NCBI GenBank assembly: GCA_963971535.1
Contig: OZ020594.1
Coordinates: forward strand, 116,037,127-116,101,126
Source: Notolepis coatsorum
Lineage: Eukaryota > Chordata > Actinopteri > Aulopiformes > Paralepididae
Reading direction: 5' to 3'
DNA: 64,000 nt
Positions 14,101-25,100 of the stretch are shown here, one piece after another. The notes beneath the pieces were generated by a model. It did not search any database. It was not told the origin of the DNA and saw only the letters and a program-made list of their open reading frames with translations. The stretch's first letter is position 1. Each line of letters begins with the position of its first letter. Position numbers and translations under genes: made by a program.

Positions 14101-17100
14101 GCAGGCGGTTCCCCGATGCAGCAGCAAACAGTGGAATCCTCTTCCTCCACAAACAACAACAGCAGCTCCTAGTCTTTCTCTGGTGGCGATTCTTTGACGT
14201 CCCAAACGCAGCGAATCTTCCCCAGTCTCAAAACGAGAGTCCAACTGGTCCGTAGGTTTTTGACTAATATTAAAGGAGCTCCCGTCTTATACGGAGCTAC
14301 TGAGCATTTTGATCCCGTAGATGGACTTGGCTGGAAAATTATATTTATTTGCTTCACCGTGCAAACAGAATATCCTCGCTTTTGTTCCTTAAACTGATTA
14401 AATAATAATGAATACAATACCTAATTGCTCCATCTCCATCTCCACCAATTTGTCCAACACCATAGACCTAATCTCTTTTTTAAGCAGAGACCTTGATATC
14501 TGGAGACCATAGTGCTTGCCTATCAGTAACAAATCATCCTTTCGGCACTTAACAAAAATTTCAACAGAGGGATTCTGAACAAACTGATCTATGGTAAACT
14601 GTGCCATGTCAGCAGTGGACAGCAACAGTACACCAATCACAAAATATCAATAACAGTAGGAAAGAATTAATTATGTGGATCATCACCACAAACAATCATC
14701 AAAACCAGGAACCCTTTACAGGAGATCCCGGACGACCCCCCATTTTATGTTACAACCCCAGTATGTCTAGGGTAAGGGGTGAATAACATAAAAGATGATT
14801 GTGTTGCAATTAGTGATAAATGAACCAAATGATAAATAATTCAATGCCCACAAGTTTAGGTGAAAGAAAGTAATATATTGTGCCTTTTATATATACAAAC
14901 AAAACAGACTAATAGACTATTTGATACACACAACCAAGGGGCAAAGGGGGGGGGGGGAGAAGGGAAAAGGAGCTTGAATGATGCCAAAGGAATAAACTAA
15001 GTAAAACAAAACACAACTAACTCAGTAAGGAATATCTTGTCTAAATATACACAAACACAAAGGTCAAATAAAACCTACTGCTCACTACCTACACTGACTA
15101 ACCAGCGCCCAAGGACAAATCTCAAGTTTCAAGTTTCTTTAATAGTTGTCATACAGAAGTACAGAATACTTTTATACAAAATGCTTCTTACTGTTACGCT
15201 CCAGAGACTGTGCTAGACAAGATAAGTATCAAATAACATAGTATAGCATGTAAATTAGAAGTAGAAAATGAGGTCACAGTGTTCAGTATAGACATATGTA
15301 CAATGTTCGATGCAGAATAGACGTAACTGAGTTACCATATAATATACAATACTATGCAGTGTACTAATATACAATACTATATAGTGCAAAGCAGAAATGG
15401 GATGAGGTACAATTTAGGTACAATTTACAGTAAGGTGTACGAGTTGTAGTGCAATCCTTTATCAATAAATATAAAGTGTGGGGAGTGGGTGCTACAGTGT
15501 GTTTGTATAAAGTGAGTGTGTGCTATAAAGTGTGGGGAGTGGGTGCTACAGTGTGTTTGTTTAAAGTGAGTGTGTGCGTGTGGATGTGTGTGCTATGTGC
15601 GTTTGATGGTTGTTGTGTAGTGTTCATTGTTCGTTGAGCAGCCTGATGGCCTGGGGATAGAAGCTTCTTCTGAGTCTTTCTGTGCTCACCTTGAGACTCC
15701 GGTATCGCTTGCCTGACCGCAGCAGTTCAAAGAGGCAGTTGTTCGGGTGACTGGAGTCCTTAACACTTTGATTGCCTAAGGCTAAATTCATGATATACCA
15801 TCCGTTGCCAGCTCTATTTAACATGGAGAAGTTCCCCTTCTTTGCAGGGCTATAACTTTAAATTCTATTGCTAGATTGCCATTATTAGGGCCCATTCAAG
15901 GTCCTATATGTATTGTTCATGGTGTAGCAACGTTAAACTTTTTCATTCACATATTCATACTAAAATATGGTCTAAGGTATAAGTATGTTTTCATCTCTTT
16001 CTGCAGCTTTCTCCAGAACGTGATTTATAGCCCCAAATGCATTATATTGATGATGAAATACAGTTTGATAGCAATCGGCGCGATATAAAAAATTCCAACT
16101 GGACGTACTTCTGGAAGTTACTACACGTCATCTGATGTTGACCGGATGGGCGAGGGGGCGTTTATAATTCCGTGGGCAGCGTTATACCATTCATCTAATG
16201 TGGGTCATATGTTCATCAGATCAGTTAGTATCGAACACGGTAATATTACACGCTAAAACTCACCCCAGGCTCCTCGGGCCGTTGGGCGATCAGCGTGGGG
16301 TAGACAGTTTTCCATTATGGGATGTCGAAATACCCGGTCCATTTCCAGGTTGTATAATAGTATATACGTCCAAATCATGTTGTTTATCGAGTTATTGGCA
16401 ACGGATCGCTATGTATTGTGTCGAGCTCGAGTCCCGGGACCTATAGCGAGTGCTCGGAAGTAATATGGGTGATCACCACTTCATCCACATGACTTCCTGT
16501 TGGGCGATCTGCCGATCGGCCACCAGATGGCGCTCTTGAACCGCTAGAGCATAGGTGTCAAACTCACGGCCCGCGGGCCAAATGCGGCCCGCCACGTCAT
16601 TTGATGTGGCCCCCCAAGAGCTCTGGTAATTTTTTTTTTTTTTTTTTTTTTTTACATTAATCTTGGGTTAAAAAATAGCGGTGTTAAAATAATTGTGGGT
16701 TAATGCGTTAATAAAGCCTTAGTTATTACACATTCTTACACATACATGTGTGTTGAACATCTGAGGTATTGATGAAGTAACAAAGGAAAAAAGCCAAAAG
16801 CACTTACTCCTCAGACATTCTTTGACAATTTTACAGCCCAAAATACAAAAAAGATCCAGGCGGAATAGGTAACAAAGGGTTGAAGAAATATTGTCTGAAC
16901 TGTCAGATGCAAGCTGGCTGTGTGACATAACCGAGCACACATAGACACACATAGACACAGTAGTAAAGAAGGCGAAACAGCGCCTCTACCACAGGACAAG
17001 AAGGCCCTACAGAGAGTGGTGCGCTCAGCCGAGCGTACCACGGGTATTGCACTACCCCCCCTGCAGGTTCTATACAACAAGAGGTGCAAATCCAGAGCCT

Positions 17101-20100
17101 GCAGGATAATGAAAGACCCTCACCACCCCAATAACAGCCTGTTTCAGCTGCTGAGGTCAGGCAGACGCCTGCGAACCCCAGCTACTAGGACAGAGCGGCT
17201 TAGGCTCAGCTTCTTCCCCCAGGCCATCAGAGCCATGAACAATGAACATTGAGTGCTCAGAACATTGAACTATCCACACACAAGCACACATGAACACACA
17301 CACGACACGCACGCTGTGCACGCTCACACACGAGCAGCCACTTAACTAGGGATGGGTATCGTTAGGATTTTATCGATACTACTACTCTTATCGATACTGC
17401 TTAACGGTTCGGTACTTTATCGATACTCTTATCGGTTCTTTTTGGTTATTTTTTTGCAAGAAAAAAAGACAATAAATTAAGAACAGAATCAACATTGCTT
17501 TATTATTTATAAATACAACTTTATAAATAAGTATTATAAATAAATATAATTTCTTCAGCAACAGCAGCAGCAATGTTCTTTTATATATCTTTATAAATAA
17601 ATATAATAAATTAATATAATTTCTTCAGCAACAGCAGCAACAATGTTTTAAATGTGTCTGACTCTGAATTATAGACTTTTTATAATAAACAACAAATGCA
17701 AAAGGCTAACAGAACTGTGACACTCGTTCACCCTATCCTCTGTCATCCTTCCTCTAGCTGCTAGGGAGAAAGGACTTTGGGTGGTGGAGGGAGGTAGAGG
17801 GAGGATGTGTGGTGGCCCTGGGCTCACTGGGCTGGGACATAGTGGCTGACGCCTCAGCTTGACGATCTATAAAAAGTTTAGATTGTAGTATTTGTAGCTA
17901 AACAATTGTTTTGTTTATTAGCCTATTTGTAATAATTCGTTATTAGCCTAGGCAACTCCGTATCTTGGCTTACGGCTGCAGTGGATGCAGATGGAACACT
18001 GCGCGCAAGGCAGTCGAATACGCGCATTTCTGCACACTAATATCATGTTTTGCCAACAGATGTTTTGATAAATTGATTTGCTCGTATTGCCACCCTTACT
18101 GGCAAATGTTTTGTTGCACTTGTGGCAACGTGCATTGTCGGCATTGACCCTTGTAAAGTATATCCATACTTTAGAACGCTTCGCTCTATCCGCCATGATC
18201 ACGACTCGGTGCATGCAGAGCTGCTGTCTGTGTGCAGCGCGCTATAGCACGGGGCGTCGGGGACAGAACTTTCATTAAGGAGTACCCGTATGTAGTACCC
18301 GGATGTCTATGTGTAGCACTAGCGAGCGACTCGCGAGGAGTGTGTGTAATAATTGACTCGCTGGCTGCGGCTCGCTTCTCGTGCAGAGACAGAGAGAGGA
18401 TCGTTCGCAACTTTTAAATAATAATAATAATAATAATAATTTCTCTAGAGTATCGATAGCAGTACCGAGGACGTCAGAGCTTATAAATACTCCGGTATTT
18501 TCTAATATAGTACCGGTTCCCGTTTAAAACCGGGGTCCGGGGGGCATCCCTACACTTAACACTTTAACATGAGCGGGCACACACTCATGTCGCACACACG
18601 CACACTTATGGCCAAAGGAAAGGACACTTTAAATTAGAATAACAGGAACAGTGTATTGCACTACCAAAGCTAACTAGCATGTCCCATATGCTCTGTAAAT
18701 AACTATGTACAGATACCGAGATGTCACTCCATGTTACCTGTTACCTGTTTACTGCACAATGTTGTTTTTTCATTTTTTGATTCTATTATATGTTGTACCA
18801 CTGTATTGCACATCGTTGCGGGCAAGACCACCCGCATTTCATTGTATACCTGTATGCCGTGACAATTAAAACTCTTGACTTGACTTGACTTGATCTCGCT
18901 CAATTGAATAAGAAGCTGTAGGGACGCAGACAAGTCCCACCCAAAACTTGACCAATATAGTTGTGAACTGAGACAACCCTTATTTTGTTATTTTTGAGTA
19001 CAGTTACAGTTGTGTGTTCATGCAGACACATAATAGCAATTTCGTTACGAATTGAAAATGGGGGACCCTGATGTAAACAAGTCGAAAGTCTTTCTCTGGT
19101 CTGCATCCCCTTAACAATTGTGTGTATTGAGCTGTACTGTACTGTACCCATTCTGCAATCTGTTAATTAAAGTTAATTAAACTATCTTCCATTAGTTGGA
19201 TGTATGGCCTCTGCAAGGTTGTGTGCAGCCATTTGTTTTTGTAACATCTGCTACATCTGTCCCACGTGTTCTTTGCAGCTCACAGGTGTTAGTTCTGCCC
19301 CTCTTGACTGTGACAAAAAGGTTTTGAACAAACTTAATGTCATAGCTTGTATTTGATGATATTCTTCTTTGTTACTTACTTGAATGGTTTGATCATTGAT
19401 TGATGGAGTAATATGGGGTTCTGATAAACAAAAATTATTTGTTAAAATAACATAAGCTAACATATATTTTTACATCTATGCAAATGCATATGCAATATGT
19501 ATAACTTGAATAAGTAATAAATACAGAAACAACTTTACGGCGTCCTAGGCAACTTGAGCATGGCTAGGAAAGACGCCTAAACACGTTTCCGGCACTTAAA
19601 GTGTTAATGATTCTCTTAGCCTTGCCCCTGCACTATGGGAGATCGGGCTTTTTGCTCCTCCGCTCCCAGTCTGTGGAATGCTCTCCCTGACTACCTGAGA
19701 GCACCACAGACTGTGGATGTTTTTAAGAAAGGCCTCAAAACTCACCTTTTTAGTAGAGCCTTCTGTTGACTTTTTATCAAATTTTTTGCTCCACATTTTA
19801 TGTTCTTTTACCAATTTCTTTTATCAGTTTTATTATTCTATGTTTCTCTGTTATTCTATGTTTTAGTCTTGCCTATTTTTATATTCTCTTTCCTTTATTC
19901 TCGCTAGCTTTTAAGTTCCTTTAAAGGTGTCATGCAGTGCTATTCCTAGCACTATTTGGGCAACTTTACACACTTCCTGTGAGTCTATGTAACACATGTG
20001 TAATTTTTATTCCAAAAATAATCATTGTTTTATATTTCTAATCTTGTACTCAAAACCAGCATTTTTCAGCCTCATGAAAGCAGGCTATTATTGGCTTGGC

Positions 20101-22068
20101 TCCACCCACACTTTGAGTGACAGCCACCCACCAAATAGCTCCGCCCATCTCCCCGTCATTCCATCCAGGTGGAGGTCTTATTGATTGATTGATTGATTGA
20201 AAACTTTATTAACAGATTGTAGAATGGGTACAATACAGTACAGCTCAATACACACAATTGTTAAGGGGATGCAGACCAGAGAAAGACTTTCGTCTTGTTT
20301 ACATCAGGGTCCCCCCTTAGGTTTCAGGTTACATACAAATATGGTATGTCATAAATATAGAGATGTAGCAGTACTGTCTATCTATATATATATATGTTAC
20401 CACTATTTGTAAAAGCCACAACCACGTTACCATATTTGTAATAATGTAAATCATTGTGTCGTTGTACATATTGTGTATACATCGTTAGAAGCTAACATAG
20501 GTTCCATCACTCTGAGAGTCCATGTTATGAACTATTACCACAGATATTTTCAGTTTTCAGGGTTGATCTAACAGTTTTGATTATGAAATCTCAGTCAAGG
20601 GTACCACAGGTCCTCTTCTCAGACCTGTGGGGCAAAGCACTGCACCATGCAAGCTACATGTCGCTGCATGTTGATCAATAGTAGCCCACTCGGTGCATCA
20701 CAGTGGGCTACTATTGTGCTAACAACATGCTGCGACGTCTAGCTTGTTAGCCGGCATGAATACCCGATTTAAAATGGTTCTCTCCTCTTTGTATACCTTT
20801 GTCCTCACAAGTATTCTGCCAGGGAACTTATGGACACGACAATAGTAGTAGTTATAAGGTGTTTGAGCTTGTAACGTTAGTTAGCTCATAGCTATCGTGG
20901 TACACAAGAGCTATGAGCTAACTAACGTTACAAGCTCAAACGATAGCTATGAGCTAACTAACGTTACAAGCTCAAACACCTTATAACTACTACTATTGTC
21001 GTGTCCATAAGTTCCCTGGCAGAATAATTGTGAGGAAAAAGGTATACGAAGAGGAGAGAACCATTTTAAATCGGGCATTCATGCCGGCTAACAAGCTAGA
21101 CGTCGGGGTATGTTGTTAGCACAATAGCTACCAAGCTAAGCTACGTTAGCTTCTAACGGTGTATACACAATATGTACAACGACACAATGATCAAACACCT
21201 TATAACTACTACTATTGTCGTATCCATAAGTTCCCTGGCAGAATACTTGTGAGGACAAAGGTATACAAAGAGGAGAGAACCATTTTAAATCGAGCACTCA
21301 TGCCGGCCGACAAGCCGGACACCGCGGTTGTTGTTAGCACAATAGTAGCCCACTGTGATGCACCGAGTGGGCCACCATTGATCAACATGCAGCGATGTGT
21401 AGCTTGCATGATGCGTGTGCAGTACACAGGTCTGAGAAGAGGACCTGCACATGATAGCAACCGGGAGCGTCGCGGAGCATTCCTAGATCCACTTCAACCA
21501 GCCGAGCGTCGGGAGCTCCAGCAGCTTGTCGATGTGCTAATAGCCTGGAGCCAGCTACCGTTAGCTTGCAGAGGCTATTAGCACACCGACAAGCTGTGTA
21601 GCCAGCAGGCTGAATGCTCCGCGACGCTGGTTGAAGTGGATCTAGGTAGCCAGCAGGCTGAATGCTCCGCGACGCCCCCGGTTGCTAACGCCGGCCCCGG
21701 CTGGTGCTAACTAGCTAGCGATCGCTCCCGAGTCCCGAGAGCTAACGCCGGTCTGTCTGTCGAAGAATGGAGGCGGGCATTACTAAAACCACAGAGCCAA
21801 TCACATCACCGTGCGCTATAAACAGCGCCCTGTGACGTGCACCAGGTCGTCAAATCAACATGACCTGATTTACTAGAGGCAAACAGGGGATGGGCTGTAG
21901 CTGAGGAATTCGTCAATATAGTATTTAGGCCCAAAAACACATTGATACGAACTCCTATTACTATAATACAATGCTAGAGACTGAAAAATGACATTTATAA
22001 CGCATAGCCCCTTTAACTGTAGCGCTCAGAGTTGCCCTGCAACTGTAAAGCGCATTACAAATTAAATC

Positions 22069-22146
<78 letters not shown>

Positions 22147-25100
22147 GTCCAAAACATACAATGAGTGGCATCACTCCTGACCTAGTGTGTCTAGACAATA
22201 CTATCACTACGTGTAGCACCAAATGTGTTGGGCCCCTTACCTGCTCAGATTCCCAACCCACACACACACATACACTTGTACCAAGTTGGCTAAATATATC
22301 AGAGTCAAACATTTAACCAACAGCATAGAGACAAAAAGAAGGGAAGGAAACAGGAAGTGCTACATGGGTTTTAAAACAAGAGGAGGGCTTCCGATTGGTC
22401 AATTATTGATTTGCTTGATGGCTGGGATGACTGGCTGGTTTCCAATTAGTGTCCTGATGAAGGACAGGAACCTGGATCAGAGTATAGCAGGTGGAGGGAG
22501 TGGGAGAGAGAGAGAGAGAGAGAAAGGGGGGGTGGGGGCACAAAAGTACAAACAACATACAACAGCCACATGCTGGAACGTAACAATCCCCTTAACACTT
22601 TCAGTGCCAGCAGGGGGCGCACGATTTAGTCCTTGAATGCCCACCATCCACTTCAATGTTAGCGTTAATAATGCCTAATCTATGTTTTAAATTATGGCTA
22701 TGGCTATGTGTCTAATCTGCCCGTCGCTTATCAATGACTCGTTTTCCAGTCAACATTGTTGAAGCGGATTGTTTTTTTATCTGTTCATTTCCGTTTTATA
22801 GCATTTTGAAAAGCCCTCGTTTTCAAGGAAAATATAAATATTCCATGATAATCGCCCTTTTCTGGAATATTCTAGAATACACAAAAACGTTGTAATTTTT
22901 CGGCCTATTTATGAATCGTTTTCAAATAAACGCTAGATTATCGATAGTATATGTATACGTATGCACGCTATATAGGCGATCTGAAAAATGTATTCTCTGA
23001 TTTCCTCAAAGCGATCGCGCACACACAGACAGATCACACATAGGGCAAACGCTGAGATCTCAGCGAATACAACTCTGATTATCCCAAGACTTGTAAAATA
23101 GATTCCTTACCTCAGATCAGATGTTCTCCAAAAAGATCATTCCAATTCCTGATCGCCATTCCAAAAATCGATCGCTTTTATTGATCCAACGCTACATACT
23201 GTACACATGTATTCCACGCTGTTCTGAGGCTCCACAATGAATCCGATCGGCTCGGGTTACATGCCTGAGAAGTAAAATGTGGATTCCGGATTTTTCTTTT
23301 CTCATCCATTTTCATTGAGTCCATTCCAAAAGGGTGCATTACCATCTGGGAGACGATAGGGGGTGGTTTTTTCACATCTGAGCTCCTACAGGGGCTGCAT
23401 ACCAACGGGAGACTCGGTTGATGAAATATGAATTCAGATCGTTAATAAAAAAATTAAACGCTAATTGTCATGGTGGGCATTCAGGCATTGGGCTGATAAC
23501 ACGTGTTATCACGTGGTGGGCACTGAAAGTGTTAACAATTGTGTGTATTGAGCTGTACTGTATTGTACCCATTATGCAATCTGTTAATAAAGTTTTCAAT
23601 CAATCAAGCACACACATCCACACGCACACACTCACTTAAATAAACAACTCACTGTAGCAGCCACTTCAGACACTTTAACACACTTTATATTTATTAGTAA
23701 AGAGATTTGCACTACAACTCATACCTCATTGCACCTTACCCTATGTTGTACCTCATCCCATTTCTGCATTGTACTTTAACTTTATATTGTATTGTAACTC
23801 GGTTACTACATTTTTTCTACTCTGTATTGTATATATGTATATTGAACACTTTTGTTGAACACTTTTGTTTACACTTCAACACTTGTTACGTACAGTACTT
23901 GACTTCTATTTTTTACTTATCTTTTTTATTTTTATCTAGCACACTCTCAGGAGCAGAACAGGAAAAAGCATTTCATATAAAAGTATTCTGTATTTTTGTA
24001 TGACAACTAATAAAGAAATTTGAAACTTGACATAAATAAACTTCATGGCTCATCTCCTACTCTGGGTATTCACTAGGTGGTGTCAAAGAGGCAACTACCC
24101 ATGTGACCTGAGGATACTAGTAAAATATTTTGAAATATTCAATTGCAAATAGAATCAATTGTTGTTTGACACTGAGAGGACATTGGTATTTATCTTCTCG
24201 TCTGACTCTGGAGAAGATGGTACACCTTTCCAATAATGTTGGCATGTTCCTTTAAAGTGTAATGTGTTTTACAGGCCCAGTTCCTCCCCATGTCCGGCAG
24301 GCCCGTCATGTCTCCTGTGGAGGCAGCAGCATCTATTGTACAGCATCCAGCCGTTAACCACAAACAAACAAACAAACACAAGTGAGTCCCATCTTTAGCT
24401 CTTTTGTTTTTATTATTATTATAAGATATTCCTTTATTGATCCCCTTGGGGAAATGCATGCATTATAGCAGCGTGGGGGAGGGGAAGTACAGGTAGTGGA
24501 AGACGTGGTACAGGTCGTAGAATTATCGTACAGTGGAGAAGTAAAAATATAAATAGAATAAAAAGGCAGTGTAAACAATATAATTAACTCTGGACATGTG
24601 CATATGGGCAACAAGGTGCAAGATGAGGGTATGTAGCCCTCTCAGTTATATTTGCCCTACAATAAATAGTTACAATATATAATCAAAATCTAATTTAAAA
24701 TCAAAAAATGCAAAATGCTAAAAATATACTCTAAAGTGGGGCGGCTACGTGGCGTAGTGGGCAAGGCACTCGCCACGAAATGCTGGAGACGCTGGGCTCG
24801 TCAGTTCGAGCCCAGCACTCCACATTTGCTTTCAGTTTAGCTGGTCGTCCACAGTAATACACATTGGCCGTATTACGGGGAGGGAAACTGAAGGGTGGGG
24901 ATCGGGCATTGTGGACAGCGACTCCTACAGGTCGGTTGGTGCGCCTGCGCAGTAGAATCAGGAAGTGTCGGGGGCAGCGTGAGCCTCCCACGTGTTACTC
25001 CTCGCCACTGAGAGATCGAGTTGCGCAGGTGAAAAGATGCGACTGCTGTTACCTCAAGTACCGGAGGGGACTTGTGCTATGTATGACTTAGTCCACATTG

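Larger units (their letters stand above)
16550..19531 (-). mobile_element. hAT-type element (copy A1), one end truncated
   Basis: It starts CATAGGTGTCAAACTCACGG with the CCCGCGGGCC subterminal palindrome. It is collinear, in reverse, with the TSD-bounded copy at 55632-60089. The far end is lost at ATACAGAAAC near 19531. It contains an older L2 subfamily I 3' end (about 19040-19175), shared with the other copy, and a younger L2 insertion that the other copy lacks. Confidence 0.75.
15764..19603. mobile_element. piggyBac-type element
   Basis: It is flanked by TTAA (15760-15763 and 19604-19607) and has the ends CACTTTGATTGCC and CCGGCACTTAAAGTG. The host L2 reads straight across the duplication. 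No transposase is visible. A hAT element (16550-19531) fills most of it. The stretch 15764-16549 has no gene that I can see. Confidence 0.75.
15122..19633 (-). mobile_element. L2-type LINE (subfamily II) 3' end, antisense, split by piggyBac
   Basis: The stretch 15122-15763 has the 3' UTR (CAAGTTTCTTTAATAGTTGT) and the last RT codons ([20 protein letters not shown]). The reading resumes at 19604-19633 as TTAATGATTCTCTTAGCCTTGCCCC, exactly as in the uninterrupted copy at 45000-45030. The insert between them carries TTAA on both sides. Confidence 0.8.
15106..22146 (+). mobile_element. Third LINE family, 3' end, split twice
   Basis: Three pieces make one 3' end. The first, 15106-15121 (GCGCCCAAGGACAAATCT), reads RPRTNLK. 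The second, 19634-19920, reads [20 protein letters not shown] and later KKGLKTHLF, then a stop. The third is 22013-22146, ending in (TTA)n. An antisense L2 separates pieces 1 and 2, and a piggyBac-type element with TTAA duplication separates pieces 2 and 3. The element itself interrupts the Gypsy 5' LTR. The family was not determined. Confidence 0.65.
9508..22585 (-). mobile_element. Ty3/Gypsy LTR retrotransposon, internally deleted, antisense
   Basis: The element is bounded by TGTTAC...GTAACA ends and flanked by the 5-bp TSD ATCCC (9503-9507 and 22586-22590). On the minus strand it has a 5' LTR (22585-22147 plus 15105-14748), a primer-binding site, gag, a protease, a jump to the integrase C-terminal end, and a 3' LTR (10340-9508). 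The reverse transcriptase, RNase H and most of the integrase are deleted between about 10947 and 10850. A hAT element interrupts the end of gag and a 7-kb nest interrupts the 5' LTR. The copy is not autonomous. Confidence 0.82.
9347..23608 (+). mobile_element. L2-type LINE 3' end (subfamily I), split by Gypsy and piggyBac insertions
   Basis: The sequence starts CCTGCCTGTATCACAAACAG and runs to CTCTGGTCTGAATCCC at 9507. It continues as CC before a piggyBac-type element at 22596, and resumes at 23536 with CAATTGTGTGTATTGAGCTG through to AATAAAGTTTTCAATCAATCAA. This is the same order as in the uninterrupted copies at 1533-1830 and 51875-52160. Confidence 0.8.
7424..24032 (+). mobile_element. L2-type LINE (subfamily II), split by a 14-kb nested insertion
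   Basis: ORF remnants run from 7426 to 9324, followed by the 3' UTR start ending ...CACTCACAG at 9346. The 3' UTR resumes at 23609 with CACACACATCCACACGCACA and ends with AATAAAGAAATTTGAAACTTGAC near 24032. The joined order matches the uninterrupted 3' UTR of the antisense copy at 44401-44870 (CACACAG|CACACACATCC). Everything from 9347 to 23608 is therefore a later insertion. Confidence 0.8.

Noticed and set aside
22032..22316. Poly-Leu, poly-Ile and poly-Asn open frames
   Set aside because: They come from the (TTA)n LINE tail.
24738..24840. tRNA gene suggested by A and B boxes
   Set aside because: The head belongs to a 480-bp SINE with a TSD and two further copies; the cloverleaf is degenerate. 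The same holds for 6780-6880, 28297-28372, 31407-31500, 32350-32443, 47456-47560 and 61640-61735.
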